Positions 1-11,727 of a DNA stretch of 64,000 nt are shown in pieces. This DNA is from Stictocephala bisonia (taxonomy: Eukaryota; Arthropoda; Insecta; Hemiptera; Membracidae): positions 372,001-436,000 of the forward strand of contig JAQJVL010000057.1 in the NCBI GenBank assembly GCA_035578905.1. Reading direction: 5' to 3'. The notes under the pieces are model-generated. The model searched no databases, had not been told where the DNA came from, and was given only the letters and a program-made list of their open reading frames with translations. The number at the start of each line of letters is the position of its first letter. The stretch's first letter is position 1. A program made the translations under genes and the position numbers.

Positions 1-700
1 TAAGATTTTTTATAAACTGATTTATTGACTCTCGGTGTTGTAAAATTTCTTTGATTGTTACTTCTTGTACAATTTGTTGTACCATTATTACCACTTCTGA
101 CATAGAAAATTCTCAAAACTTTAAAAGCATAGAGATGTTGAACTGGAAGAATACCTAACTGCTTGTATAGAGGAAATGCGCTATCTCTTAATTTATTTTT
201 TGTTATAATACAAATATAGTGATTTTGTGTGACTCTTAATTTATCATTAAAAGTTTTGAATGTTCCAGCCCAGCAAGCAATTCCGTATTGTAGTTGTGAG
301 TGAATAAGCGCAAAATATAAAACACGCATAGAGAGGGGTCACAGACATTTCTTAGGAAATAAAACTTTCTAATGCTATACTTTAATCTATTATGTAAATT
401 AGTTATATGATATTCCCATGGCATTTTTTTCATCAAAAATTAAAACTAGATACTCGAAATTATTTACTTTTTCTATAATTTGACAGTTACAAATATTATG
501 AACACATTGAAGATCATGATAAACAATTGGATTTTGGAAGTCAAAACCTCTAAGGTCAAAATATCAAACGTTACTTTCAAAAAATGTTTTTCAATATTTT
601 CTGGAACTCAAGATAATTGTTTAAGACCAATTATCAGCACTGAAACAATAGCAAAACTGACTAATCAGTGATTGAATAAATGGATGACAAGTTTATAATA
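1..700 (-). mobile_element. CR1/Jockey-like LINE fragment, reverse transcriptase region, cut by the window edge
   Basis: Read on the minus strand, this decodes as the later part of a LINE reverse transcriptase. About 630-620 is a remnant of the catalytic box (SADN where ADD is usual). About 490-440 gives a stretch with EKVNNFEYL and FDEK, the usual spacer before the thumb. Positions 436-310 give HNRLKYSIRKFYFLRNVCDP. After a one-base frame change the frame is open from about 315 to base 1, with ALIHSQLQYGIACWAGTF and then a typical LINE tail region (AFPLYKQLGILPVQHLYAFK). At least two frame changes and several stops upstream show it is dead. The element continues beyond base 1, so its 3' end is not visible. 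Assignment to the CR1/Jockey group is by motif style only. It resembles the fragments at 13.1 kb, 14.4 kb and 35.2 kb. Confidence 0.75.
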
Positions 701-1130
701 ATATATCAGAATGGTAAACAATGTAAATAATAGGGAATGTTCATCCTTTTACCTATGTCTATTTATAGAATAATAAACGTAAATTTTGAAAATCTAAATA
801 ATATAACAAGACAAAGGTGCAGTGATCTACCTGATATTAATAAGTTATCTTTGCAAAAATGTAAATTTTAAAAAGCTTAGTAATATTTTTTATAAAAAGA
901 CACTGGTGCGTTGTTCTAGCGGACAAGTCTTACATGGGGTCGGTACGTTATACACAAGTGGGAGTATGAGAGGGGATTGTCAAGGTGGCACTCAGCTCAC
1001 CGAGATATGAACAAATATTAGACTTATTCAACCCGTAAATAGATAGTTCAATAAACAAACTGTTTCAAAAAGTTATAGTTATTTTGTTATTTTAAATCAA
1101 AGTTTATTAGAATACTGAAGGCACTACTGC
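701..1130. other. Unassigned AT-rich stretch
   Basis: The first ~140 bases may be the diverged upstream part of the LINE fragment at 1-700. Around 905-1010 there is a short GC-richer piece (GTTGTTCTAGCGGACAAG... to CTCAGCTCACCGAG) that might be an old tRNA-type SINE, but I cannot find a proper A box and B box pair. No gene is seen. Confidence 0.4.
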
Positions 1131-2020
1131 ACTATTGTCGCTGCAAAAATTATGTGTACCCGAGTTTGAAGGTTTAGTTTAGCAAGAAACTAGAAATTCT
1201 AGGGAAAACAAATCACATCGTTGTTTTTCTCGTTTGGTTTTAAGTTTCCTGAGCTTTTTTTGCATTAAAAAAATTTTTTAGTAATTTTATCTTAGTTGGA
1301 ACAAGAAATATCGGAATTTAAACCAGTTTTCATAGTGCATAAACTCAAATACCCGTTAATAAATTTGTATTTTATTTAAGTTAAAAGAATTTGTTCTATA
1401 ATTTTTATAAATTTCAGAATTTTAACTCTTCAAGAAATAAAGTTTATATCGATTTCCTGAAACGATGTTTTCTTGGATTCCATTGGTCGTGAAATGAATT
1501 ACTTAATCACGCTTTAATCGTTATGAAATTTAAAATTACGATACATTACCTTTACATTTGTAAGTAAATACAATGTTTTTAAATTGATCAATTCAAAGTG
1601 ATTTTAAATAGATTTAAATCACTTTAAAATCACTGCAATTACTTACGAACGTGACAGTAATGTATAGTAATACATCTCAGAAGGATTACAACGTGAAAAA
1701 GTAATTTCACGACCTCTAGAAACCAAGAAAACGTCGTTTCAGAAAATTGATGACCACGTAAATAAAAGCTATTTATTAACGGGTTTTTGAGAAGCCTTAT
1801 ACAATTTTAAAGTTGATAGACAATTAAAAATAGTAAAAATTCCGGTATTTTTTCCAACTATAATAAAAATTATTTAAATGTATAAATGTATAGTACAAAA
1901 TGAAAATGAATATTGTATACTGTGAAATTAAATGTGGAAAACATCGATGTGATTAGAGTTTTCGTAGTTTTCTTAGACCATACAAACACGGGTACACATA
2001 ATTTCTGCACCTACAGTAAT
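1131..2020. mobile_element. Foldback element FB-A, copy 1 (890 bp)
   Basis: A long imperfect inverted repeat. The left arm starts ACTATTGTCGCTGCA at 1131 and goes on AAATTATGTGTACCCGAG. The right arm ends at 2020, and its reverse complement starts ATTACTGTAGGTGCA followed by AAATTATGTGTACCCGTG. Matching blocks continue inward: AAATCACATCG with ATCACATCGATG, ACCCGTTAATAAAT on both sides, TTTCCTGAAACGATG with TTTCTGAAACGACG, and GTGATTTTAA close to the centre near 1,600. No open frame is supported inside. I saw no clear target duplication. A second copy lies at 16,190. This is a non-autonomous DNA-transposon-like (MITE/foldback) structure of unassigned superfamily. Confidence 0.75.
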
Positions 2021-3349
2021 CTGAACGCTTCTTTCTCCTGTGAACTGTTACAAAAAATTATCAGAAAAACATGTCAGGTTTCTGAGTTTAAATAATTAAA
2101 AACCAAATATTGAAATAAATTATAATCTTCATGTTTTGGTTAATCGATTATTTGACACATATTTTGTGGCAAACTGTGTGATATGTTATATTCAATGTAA
2201 CACTTTTAATTGATTTACAGTATTTTATAATCGATGATTAATATTATTAATAGTATTTTTAGTCAAATAATACTGTTAAAGCCCTTGTGAATGTGTTTAG
2301 TCGTACATTGACAATCTAATTATATCTAAGTCATAATCATTGGTGAGTAATATTTTCCATTTATATTCTTAGGTATTCCGTGGTGTTTTATTCATTTATA
2401 AATGATCCTTTTTTGATGGCTTTTATTTATAAGCCATAAGCGTGGAAGTGGAAATAACAGCTGTATCACACTTGAGAGTTTATGACGAGGGGTGGGGAGA
2501 GGAGGGGAGGGCTGTTGCTACCACTTTACCTGCAACGTATTTGTCATCTCCATTCTTCACTTTTAAAACACTGGTTTTCTTCAAGAATTGTAAGCAGTGT
2601 CGGATATCTTTTTTACTAAACAAATATAGAACACACATGTTTCAGTAACTGCTTCAATGATACTACATATGTTATTTGTTTTAATGACAGGCAGAGTTAT
2701 TTTCTTGTTTCTGTTTTGAAGATGAAATGTTGCCATGCAACAATTTTACATTGCCTTTTAACTGTATTAAACTACCTGTAATTAATGTACTTTTGACATT
2801 TCATGGTCATTTATATTGTGAAAGTTAATGACATGAAGAATAGGAGAGTAGAACTTGCTTTTATTTTTCTAAGATTAGACAAGTAATAGTCACTTTTAAT
2901 AAAGAGTTTTATATACTCTTGCATTAGTGGAAAATTTCATTGAATTTGTCTTTATTTTTATCTTTCACATTTAATTAACATTTTCGAAGTAAAATTAATT
3001 TTCACTTGAAGTTGTTCCACTTAACCTAAATAAATTTATTTTTCAAAATCCTGCCTTGTACCATAGCATTTTTATTTATTCATTGTCGGGTTACACGTTT
3101 AAAATTTAATTTTCTATTTTTTTAACCTTAAAGTATTCTATTTATATTTTTAAGTAAGTGAATATAACTTCCTGTCAATATGTACTGTAAATGTAAGGTT
3201 TCGTCCTTTCTAGAGTACTTAAAATGTTTACAATCATATAATAACCCCACGTTGTATAACTATCGATTACCTTTTTTACCAAATTATACACCATTATTAT
3301 TTTTATATCGTTAATGGTGATATTAATATATAGGTGACATAATATCATA
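2021..3349. other. AT-rich DNA, nothing recognised
   Basis: No coding frame, RNA gene or repeat that I can support. The only compositional feature is a short purine-rich run at about 2,480-2,510 (GGGGTGGGGAGAGGAGGGGA). Confidence 0.5.
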
Positions 3350-3490
3350 TTTTTTAAGCTTTCGTGGTTATATATAAGAAAAAGTTTGTGGTAAAACATT
3401 GATCATAAATTATTATTATAAAAAATGTATGTCACTGAAAAATCTATTAGGCAATATAGTAGAATACTAAACTGGCGATTCTAATATATT
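3350..3490. repeat. Direct repeat flanking the 57-bp minisatellite, copy 1
   Basis: This segment (TATATAAGAA, GATCATAAATTATTA, GTCACTGAAAAATCTATTA, ACTAAACTGGCGATTCTAAT) recurs in the same orientation at about 4,795-4,930, beyond the array. Here it runs straight into the minisatellite, so the array appears to have grown at the end of one of two duplicated copies. Confidence 0.7.
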
Positions 3491-4565
3491 ATCTATTACA
3501 CAATATTATCTACTACACAATATTATCTATTACACAATATGATCTACTACACAATATTATCTACTACACAATATTATCTATTACACAATATTATCTATTA
3601 CACAATATGATCTACTACACAATATTATCTATTACACAATATGATCTACTACACAATCTAATGTGTATGTAATACACAATATGATCTACTACATAATATT
3701 ATCTACTACACAATCTAATGTGTATGTAATACACAGTATGATCTACTACATAATATTATCTACTACACAATCTAATGTGTATGTAATACACAGTATGATC
3801 TACTACATAATATTATCTACTACACAATCTAATGTGTATGTAATACACAGTATGATCTACTACATAATATTATCTACTACACAATCTAATGTGTATGTAA
3901 TACACAATATGATCTACTACATAATATTATCTACTACACAATCTAATGTGTATGTAATACATAATATTATCTACTACACAATCTAATGTGTATGTAATAC
4001 ACAGTATGATCTACTACATAATATTATCTACTACACAATCTAATGTGTATGTAATACACAGTATGATCTACTACATAATATTATCTACTACACAATCTAA
4101 TGTGTATGTAATACACAGTATGATCTACTACATAATATTATCTACCACACAATCTAATGTGTATGTAATACACAGTATGATCTACTACATAATATTATCT
4201 ACTACACAATCTAATGTGTATGTAATACACAGTATGATCTACTACATAATATTATCTACTACACAATCTAATGTGTATGTAATACACAGTATGATCTGCT
4301 ACATAATATTATCTACTACACAATCTAATGTGTATGTAATACACAGTATGATCTACTACATAATATTATCTACTACACAATCTAATGTGTTTGTAATACA
4401 CAATATGATCTACTACATAATATTATCTACTACACAATCTAATGTGTATGTAATACACAGTATGATCTACTACACAATATGATCTACTACACAATCTAAT
4501 GTGTATGTAATACACAATATGATCTACTACACAATATTATCTACTACACAATCTAATGTATATCT
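3488..4565. repeat. Minisatellite, 17-bp subunits grading into 57-bp units
   Basis: Bases 3,490-3,655 are 17-bp units of the type TTATCTACTACACAATA or TGATCTACTACACAATA. From about 3,655 the unit becomes 57 bp: TCTAATGTGTATGTAATACA followed by two or three of the 17-mers. There are about 16 copies with very few substitutions. The 57-bp unit is 19 codons, which is why open frames repeating a 19-residue motif (YVIHSMIYYIILSTTQSNV) appear at 3,663-4,482. These are artefacts of the period and not genes. Confidence 0.9.
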
Positions 4566-4794
4566 AATAAACAATATGATATTACGCAGCCTATATTACA
4601 CTTGTTGATTATGTCTTTGTAATGTTATGTATTTGTTAATTGTAAACTGTTAGGTAATTTAGCTCTACATAGTTCTAAATAAGTCTACTAGAAATCTAAA
4701 GGACGTCCATTCATCATAGCAGCATTCGTCAACATCTCCTATACTTTTATCCACTGAAGTTAATGAACTAAATATTATCATTTCAGCTTTAACA

Positions 4795-4930
4795 TGTTTT
4801 CATGGTTAAATATAAGAAGAAGTTTATGATCATAAATTATTACTTATTATCATAATTTGTGTCACTGAAAAATCTATTAAGCTATATAGTAGGACACTAA
4901 ACTGGCGATTCTAATTTATTATCTAACTAG
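4795..4930. repeat. Direct repeat flanking the 57-bp minisatellite, copy 2
   Basis: Second copy of the 3,350-3,490 segment, clearly diverged. It shares GATCATAAATTATTA, GTCACTGAAAAATCTATTA and ACTAAACTGGCGATTCTAAT. After it the sequence leaves the minisatellite pattern after only one TTATCTA. Confidence 0.7.
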
Positions 4931-5404
4931 ACAGTTCACATGAATTTTTACTTACGACTAAAATTAAAGAAAATTAATTATTTTGATATAATCAATACAA
5001 ATATTTTCCAAAACTAAATATTCTTCGAAATTGCAATGATGAGGAATTTTTTTATTTGTTTTAGGTCCGTAACTCTTCGAGTGTTAATACAAAAAAATTA
5101 ATAAAAACTCCACGTAAAGTCATCTGTTTTCTTCACGTGTTACATACTGCCTTACCCTTATTTCAATAAACATTAGATATAAAAGAATCAGTCAATTCAT
5201 GACAGTTTTAAATAAACTTAATCAAATACTTAATTACAAACTAATATATATATATACTGTAATACCGGAAACGTCGTTCATATTAAAGCCTTAAAAAGTC
5301 GCTCTACAAACAATTACAATCAAAACAACAAAAAAGAAGCATAAATCGATAGTTCACGAAACACTATTAAACTATATAAGCTAAGCTTATCCAACTATCT
5401 CAGA
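4931..5404. other. AT-rich spacer, nothing recognised
   Basis: No gene or repeat is seen apart from short TA runs near 5,245. It ends where the 47-bp array begins. Confidence 0.5.
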
Positions 5405-6358
5405 AAATTTAATAAATTAAAAACTATTCTAGGTATCTGAATCTAATATAGATTATCAGTAATGGAGAAACTATTCTAAGTATTTGAATCTAATATAGAT
5501 TATCTGTAATGGAGAAATTATTCTAAGTATTTGAATCTAATTAAGATTATCCGTAATGGAGAAACTATTCTAAGTATTTGAATCTAATATAGATTATCCG
5601 TAATGGAGAAACAATTCTAGGTATTTGAATCTAATATAGATTATCCGTAATGGAGAAACTATTCTAAGTATTTGAATCTAATTTAGATTATCCGTAATGG
5701 AAAAACTATTCAAAGTATTTGAATCTAATATAGATTATCAGTAATGGAGAAACTATTATAAATATTTGAATCTAATATAGATTATCAGTAATAGAGAAAC
5801 TATTCTAAGTATTTGAATCTAATATAGATTATCTGTAATGGAGAAATTATTCTAAGTGTTTGAATCTAATATAGATTATCCGTAATGGAGAAACTATTCT
5901 AAGTATTTGAATCTAATATAGATTATCCGTAATGGAGAAACAATTCTAGGTATTTGAATCTAATATAGATTATCCGTAATGGAGAAACTAATCTAAGTAT
6001 TTGAATCTAATATAGATTATCAGTAATGGAGAAACTATTATAAATATTTGAATCTAATATAGATTATCAGTAATAGAGAAACTATTCTAAGTATTTGAAT
6101 CTAATATAGATTATCAGTAATGGAGAAACTATTCTAAGTATTTGAATCTAATATAGATTATCAATAATGGAGAAACTATTCTAAGTATTTGAATCTAATA
6201 TAGATTATCAGTAATGGAGAAACTATTCTAAGTATTTTAATCTAATAGAGATTATCAGTAATGGAGAAACTATTCTAAGTATTTTAATCTAATATAGATT
6301 ATCAGTAATGGAGAAACTATTCTAAGTATTTGAATTTAATATAGATTATCCGTAAGGG
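5405..6358. repeat. Minisatellite, 47-bp unit, about 20 copies
   Basis: The unit reads AATGGAGAAACTATTCTAAG, then TATTTGAATC, TAATATAGAT, TATCAGT. Copies differ by a few bases (CAGT or CCGT before AATGG, AAGTATTT or AAATATTT). Each unit contains the palindrome AATCTAATATAGATT. Some variant blocks recur with longer spacing, which suggests multi-unit duplications. It abuts the next array without a spacer. Confidence 0.92.
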
Positions 6359-6359
6359 A

Positions 6360-7063
6360 GAACGGTGAACAGTTACATCTAGCCGTATTTTACCCTGAAT
6401 AGTTTATTTAAAGGTTCCTAGGGTGATGAGTTCCGACGGTGAACAGTTCCATCTAACTGTATTTTACCCTGAATAGTTTATTTAAAGGTTCCTAGGGTGA
6501 TGATTTCCGACGGTGAACAGTTCCATCTAACTGTATTTTACCCTGAATAGTTTATTTAAAGGTTCCTAGGGTGATGAGTTCCGACGGTGAACAGTTCCAT
6601 CTAACTGTATTTTACCCTGAATAGTTTATTTAAAGGTTCCTAGGGTGATGAGTTCCGACGGTGAACAGTTCCATCTAACTGTATTTTACCCTGAATAGTT
6701 TATTTAAAGGTTCCTAGGGTGATGATTTCCGACGGTGAACAGTTCCATCTAACTGTATTTTACCCTGAATAGTTTATTTAAAGGTTCCTAGGGTGATGAG
6801 TTCCGACGGTGAACAGTTACATCTAACTGTATTTTACCCTGAATAGTTTATTTAAAGGTTCCTAGGGTGATGAGTTCCGACGGTGAACAGTTACATCTAA
6901 CCGTATTTTACCCTGAATAGTTTATTTAAAGGTTCTTAGGGTGATGAGTTCCGACGGTGAACAGTTACATCTAACCGTATTTTACCCTGAATAGTTAGTT
7001 TATTTTAAGGTTCCTAGGGTGATGAGTTCCGACGGTGAACAGTTAAATCTAACCGTATTTTAC
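6360..7063. repeat. Minisatellite, 74-bp unit, about 9.5 copies
   Basis: The unit reads GGTGAACAGTTCCATCTAAC, TGTATTTTACCCTGAATAGT, TTATTTAAAGGTTCCTAGGG, TGATGAGTTCCGAC. The junction with the 47-bp array is at GTAAGGGAGAAC/GGTGAACAG (about 6,353-6,365). Two variants (ATGATTTCC for ATGAGTTCC) recur at 6,502 and 6,723. The last units are more diverged, and one near 6,993 has extra bases (AGTTAGTTT). The array breaks off at 7,063. Confidence 0.92.
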
Positions 7064-9436
7064 CCTCCTTTTTACTTTTTTGAACTGAAGCCGGTTTTTT
7101 TTAATGCGCTCAGAATTATAAATGGTTTTAAAAAGAATTATAATATACCATTGCTTTTAACAGATTTTGAAACAAAAATTTTTAAAAGTAGGCTCATAAT
7201 TTGACAGAAGAATTCTTAATTTTTTCATTTTATATTAGCAGTGTTTCGTATGGAGTACAAACAAGGGGAATATACATTTCTCATGAATCAGTTGTATAGT
7301 TTTCAGAAAGTTTGTATTGAGACTCTCTTAAGTAACTTAAATGAGATAAAGTGGATTTGGCAGAGAATGGTTCTTTAAGCCTCTGCAACACTCTAATCCT
7401 TACTTGAATAATTCTACAGTAGCTTTAGAAAGATATATTTTTCGACCGCAGGATTTAAGAAACAAATGACGTTCTCAAGCCTGGAACGTAAATCACAGAG
7501 TGTTTTTTCTGATATAACAGACGAATTGTTGCCAGCTTTTATCTGACTAAATCAACTTTGATATATCATAAAATAGTTAAACTATGTATTAATTCAGTGC
7601 CTAAATATTTTATCTATTTATTTTTCAAAGGATTTAAAAGTAGTATGAAGAAACGAACTAAATACACGAATAATAAATGTATTACTAGTGGCATTATATC
7701 ATAATAAATTCTTATTCTTGCGTTTTATACTTAAAAATTTTACTATGGGTGTTTAGAACAGTTTTTGCGATAATGAAGGCACGTAGTTTTTTTTACTATT
7801 ATCACATGTCACATGGTGTTATGAGCTATAATTATTAGATCGGATAGTAAGTGACCTGCGTGTTATATTAACCGAATGTAGGGGTTCCAGCAGTGGAGAG
7901 GAATCTCTCCATCGCTAAGCTGCCTTACTTCACGGGTGCGACTAAATTTCACCACCAAGTGTTCAACTTCCTCAACAGTGTTTAGTTGAAAAAAATAACT
8001 TATTGCTGTTATTGCTGTGTTATTGCTATTACTAATTGTAATTTGAATACTAAATAATGACTTAATTTAATCTGTCTAAGTTTTATTCGTTGGTGGTAGT
8101 AAAAACACACAATTGACGGAGCTTGGTATTGCACCGTCACTACACCACCTATCACTCTGGTTGTCATGACATTTTTTTATGGAATTACATAGTGGGGGAA
8201 GAATGATTCTCTGTCTCACTTGCACCACTCTATGTACCTCACTCGAATCAGTGCATTGAACTGTTTTAAAATTGTTTCCACGTCATGAAGGTGGCATAAC
8301 ACTCATATATCAAAAATATTTTAAATAAAAATTCATATAGTTGAGTTAAAAGTATATCATGTATCATAAAATATCAGTAGGACAAAGGAAAACTACGAAT
8401 GAAGATGTTTTGCAGCTTTCACTTCGATTTCATAACGAATTTGATTTGTTTGACTGGAGTCAAATATGTAATTTATTTCTAACTCAATTAAATATAAATC
8501 TAGTTATTCATTATCACGTATACATTTCAGTTAATTATTTTCATGCTAAATGTAAATATTATTTCTTTGTTTTACATTATTCAAGAATATAATATATTGT
8601 AATATTACTTTGTATTAGATAGTTAAGAAAGCCGATAAAAGCATAATAAAGGCTGACAAACAGATTTCCGATTAATATTTACCACCGGACTTGGTCATTG
8701 AATTAAACAAACATCCAAGTGGCTTATGTAGCTATGTAATAATATTTGTTTACTAATACTTTTAACTCTGTTATATTTTACTAGGTGCTAAACTCCTTAT
8801 TATGAGGTTTATTGCACAGCACATCAGCTACTGGCCGACTTACGTTATTGAGTAAGAAGTGATTTATTATTACCAAACCTATATCCAATTAAGGTTGTCA
8901 TAGATTACTTTTGAACTATTTCAATAAATTATTAATAAAAAGTTATCGTCACACTGTTGCTTCGATCTCAGAAGAACAGACTCGATCCGTTTGTATTCAA
9001 ACAGTTTTTAATCTTGCTCCCTGTTGCTTGTCTGTTCCTTCTTCTGAAGCTCTTTAATGCTCTGTTCTGTCATGCTCCAGATGTAGATCGATCAATAGGC
9101 TTTGGTTTGGTGGGAGCCATTATTGTCAACAATGTCGTAAATCCCCTGAAAACAACTTCAATTTTCATTGGTGGTTAAAATACGTTTTGGACATCGTTAC
9201 TATGATATAAAGTAATTTTATATTTATATTATTACAATAAATAAATCAAATCTGATTACGTTTACTCTGGTTTTTATGTGTCACATAAAGTTAGACATGT
9301 GATGGCTCCATTCATCTGTTACGTCTATTTAATAATTTCCTACTTTTTTATGTCTTGTTATATTTCTGATTATTTATTTATTATTTTTTTATATTATATA
9401 TTACTTTTGATTTTATATTATATATTATAATTAAGG
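7064..9436. other. Unassigned region with a few GC-richer islands
   Basis: No gene can be supported. The islands are 7,880-7,985 (CCAGCAGTGGAGAGGAATCT and after), 8,105-8,300 and 8,945-9,180. In the last, the minus strand reads as a broken coding-like stretch (MTEQSIKELQKKEQTSNREQ between two stops), which could be a relic of a mobile-element protein. I do not recognise it. The rest is AT-rich with no visible repeats. Confidence 0.4.
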
Positions 9437-9590
9437 TCAGTCGAGAGGGAGATTGGAGAGGAAGGCAAGAGTTGGGAAGAAGTAAAGCAGCTGGCACAGG
9501 ATCGGGTGCGATGGAAGGCATTTGTTGCAGCCCTACGTCCCCCAAGGGAATACAGGAATTAAATAATAAAATAATAATAATAGTATAACT
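9437..9590 (+). mobile_element. LINE 3' end fragment (5'-truncated)
   Basis: The plus strand reads SREIGEEGKSWEEVKQLAQD, then RVRWKAFVAALRPPREYRN, and a stop near 9,560. This is followed directly by an AATAATAATA tail to about 9,590. A frame ending in 'W-x-x-V-x-x-L-A-x-D-R-x-x-W' plus a simple-repeat tail is the usual 3' end of endonuclease-type non-LTR retrotransposons. Only about 150 bp remain, as expected for severe 5' truncation during target-primed reverse transcription. No clear target duplication was found in the AT-rich flanks. Confidence 0.7.
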
Positions 9591-11214
9591 ATAGTAAATA
9601 TAATATAAATTCTGGAGAGAATCTCTTGGTATGAAATCATTAATTGTTGAAAACTCATTTAATTGTTTTTTTTTTGTATTTTTCTTTTATTGCTACTTAT
9701 TAATTGATATTAATAAATTAATTGTTTATATTATAATATTGATATGTGTTAAAGGTAGGAATTAATTTACAGTAAGCACATTTTATATTTTAAGTTTTTT
9801 TGTACATAGCTTGTGTATTGGAAATTATATATAAACTAGGTACCTAAGTAATCAATGTCCTTTTCTATATGCAGATGCTCTGGATATATTATTGTTAGAC
9901 GTAAGATCAAGGTCACATGTCATTCACTGCAGTGGACTGCCCCTCTATTCTTGTAAGGAAATATTCAGACTGGTTTTAGATAAGGAACGTACAATACAAC
10001 CTGTGCTAACCATCCTTTACTGAATATGATGACTAGTTATTCCTGTACTTATAATTGCTTAAAACTATTTAATTACATATAAATAAAATAAAGTAAATAT
10101 ATAAACCCATTACATGGTTATGGAATGTTTAAGTAGATAATTTAAAGTGTAACATTTCCTAATAATTAAAGTATGTATTTTGGAACCTTCCAAAGTCAAC
10201 ATTACAATTACTCCTATCGACCTGTTAGACATTAGTTTGCTAAGTGCATTATTTGTCGTAATAAACGAAGTTTCAGTGTCTTTATAAAAAGTAAATATTC
10301 CCTGGTATTTACTTACCAATATTAAAATACTTGTTGGTTATTTTATTCTGGAATCACATTTTAAAAATACATATATTCTTCTAAAGATTGTATATGCCAT
10401 AGTAAGTTCAAACTCCAAAGCCCAATGGTGTTTAGAGTAATTGTAGATACATGTTATCTAATAGAGCACAGTTAAACATCGATCGTCTATTATCATATGT
10501 GCTATTTAATTTGGTTTCCGTGTAATATATATCTCGTACTTCTCCTCACTTCAGTAAATACAAGTATATGAATGACAAGCTCTATCCGATCCAGCTCAGG
10601 AGGAATTGCTGAGCTCGCTTTCACTGGAAACCCGAGCCTTGAAGATTTCAGCTCAAGTTTGATACCGCCGCCTCGTTCACTTAATCCCTTCTACAAACTA
10701 TCCTGATTACATCACGTAAATTTAAATGGAGAAATGAGCTAATGTGTTTAGTTGATCTAAAATTGTAGATAGTAACTTTTTGTCCATAAGATCAATTATA
10801 TATTTTCTGTGATTCAATAACACCCAGTTTATATTATTGGCCGGTAGAAAAATACAGTATTTTATAACATAAAGGTTAATGCAACTCATAATTTTTGTTA
10901 TTTTTTAAATTCTTTTGACGCACTGTGAATGTACATCACGTAGGCTATCAATAAGAATACATGACAAAAAAATAATTTCCAATTGAATGCCCACAGTAAA
11001 TAGACGTATGTATGAATAAGTATGAAATAGCTATAACCTTATAACTTATAGAAATGAAATACGTTTCATAGGATACTATGATAAACATAAGTAAAACACG
11101 AGTTTCTGGGGTCGTTGCATTAAGTCGTTACATATTATATGTATATATGATGTGTATACTTCATGTACTACGTACTTATATAATTGTACATATTACATAC
11201 TCCCTTATGAGTCT
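9591..11214. other. Unassigned AT-rich stretch containing one dispersed repeat
   Basis: Mostly featureless. About 10,600-10,760 (GGAAACCCGAGCCTTGAAGA and after) is related to 20,370-20,510, so it belongs to a dispersed repeat family. Nothing else is supported. Confidence 0.45.
10600..10760. repeat. Dispersed repeat, related to 20,370-20,510
   Basis: Shared blocks in the same orientation: GGAAAC-CGA-CCTTGAAGAT, TTTGATACCGCCGCCTCGTT against TTTGCTACAGCCTCCTTATT, and an AATGGAG-type block downstream. GC-rich relative to its surroundings. The class is unknown. Confidence 0.5.
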
Positions 11215-11371
11215 TTAAAGCTTAAATGTTGAAGAAATCAAACTACATATTGAAAACCGTATAGAAAACAGCAGCTGTTTGGTTTTTGATGACATCTTTA
11301 AAAAGCCACTTGTCGTTATCAAGTCCCCAGGGACCCAGCAGGCAGCCACAAGCCAGTCAATATGGGGTTCA
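11215..11371 (-). CDS. Candidate exon 3 (last visible exon) of an unknown membrane-like gene
   Basis: On the minus strand an acceptor (GTATGGTACAG) at 11,372-11,382 is followed by a frame reading SEPHIDWLVAACWVPGDL and then ITTSGFLKMSSKT. It stays open to a TAA at 11,215-11,217. The first base completes the codon left open by the exon at 11,657-11,705, so the phases agree. The stretch is GC-richer than its surroundings and rich in Trp and Cys, unlike random AT-rich frames here. The last ~20 residues before the stop look less convincing and the true end may differ. I do not recognise the family. A decayed gene is also possible. Confidence rests on three compatible splice junctions, not on homology. 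Confidence 0.4.
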
Positions 11372-11656
11372 CTGTACCATACAGTTTTATTACCTCATTT
11401 ATCACAAATTTTTCTGATTAAAGCTATAATTTATGAAAAATTTCCATTGGGGGAAACATATTGTTTGCATTGATAAAAAAAGAACAGGGCTTAGTATCAT
11501 TATTGTCGGGGAAACATTTGTATATCATACGGAAAACCACAGGGTAGAAGTAATAAGCAATTAGGCTGATATGTTAGATTACTTATTATAATAACATTTC
11601 GATATACTGAAACATACAAGTTAAATTTAATAACATAATTAAATAAAGCTACTTGC

Positions 11657-11705
11657 CTTTTTAAGAAGCTGAGGGATGCAATAGCTGAAACTGCGACCCA
11701 CCATC
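11657..11705 (-). CDS. Candidate exon 2 (49 bp) of an unknown membrane-like gene
   Basis: Minus strand. A strong acceptor (TTCTGTCCTGTTCCTGCAG) precedes GATGGTGGG. The exon reads WWVAVSAIASLSFLK and ends AAAAAG before GCAAGT, which is a consensus GC-AG donor. Joining to the upstream exon (one base left over) gives a Gly codon, and joining to the downstream exon (two bases left over) gives a Ser codon. The peptide is hydrophobic and would be most of a transmembrane segment. The intron to exon 3 is about 285 bp and to exon 1 about 164 bp, normal sizes for an insect. Confidence 0.42.
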
Positions 11706-11727
11706 CTGCAGGAACAGGACAGAACAA

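Noticed and set aside
3663..4482. Long open frames repeating YVIHSMIYYIILSTTQSNV as a repetitive protein
   Set aside because: They follow directly from a 57-bp (3 x 19) tandem unit without stops. There is no start context, signal peptide or end conservation.
3488..7063. A replication origin made of iterons
   Set aside because: Tandem repeats here are eukaryotic minisatellites; nothing ties them to replication.
8957..9178. Plus-strand 73-residue hydrophobic frame as a small gene
   Set aside because: The minus strand reads more protein-like but is broken; no start context, homology or neighbours support either. Kept only as a possible relic.
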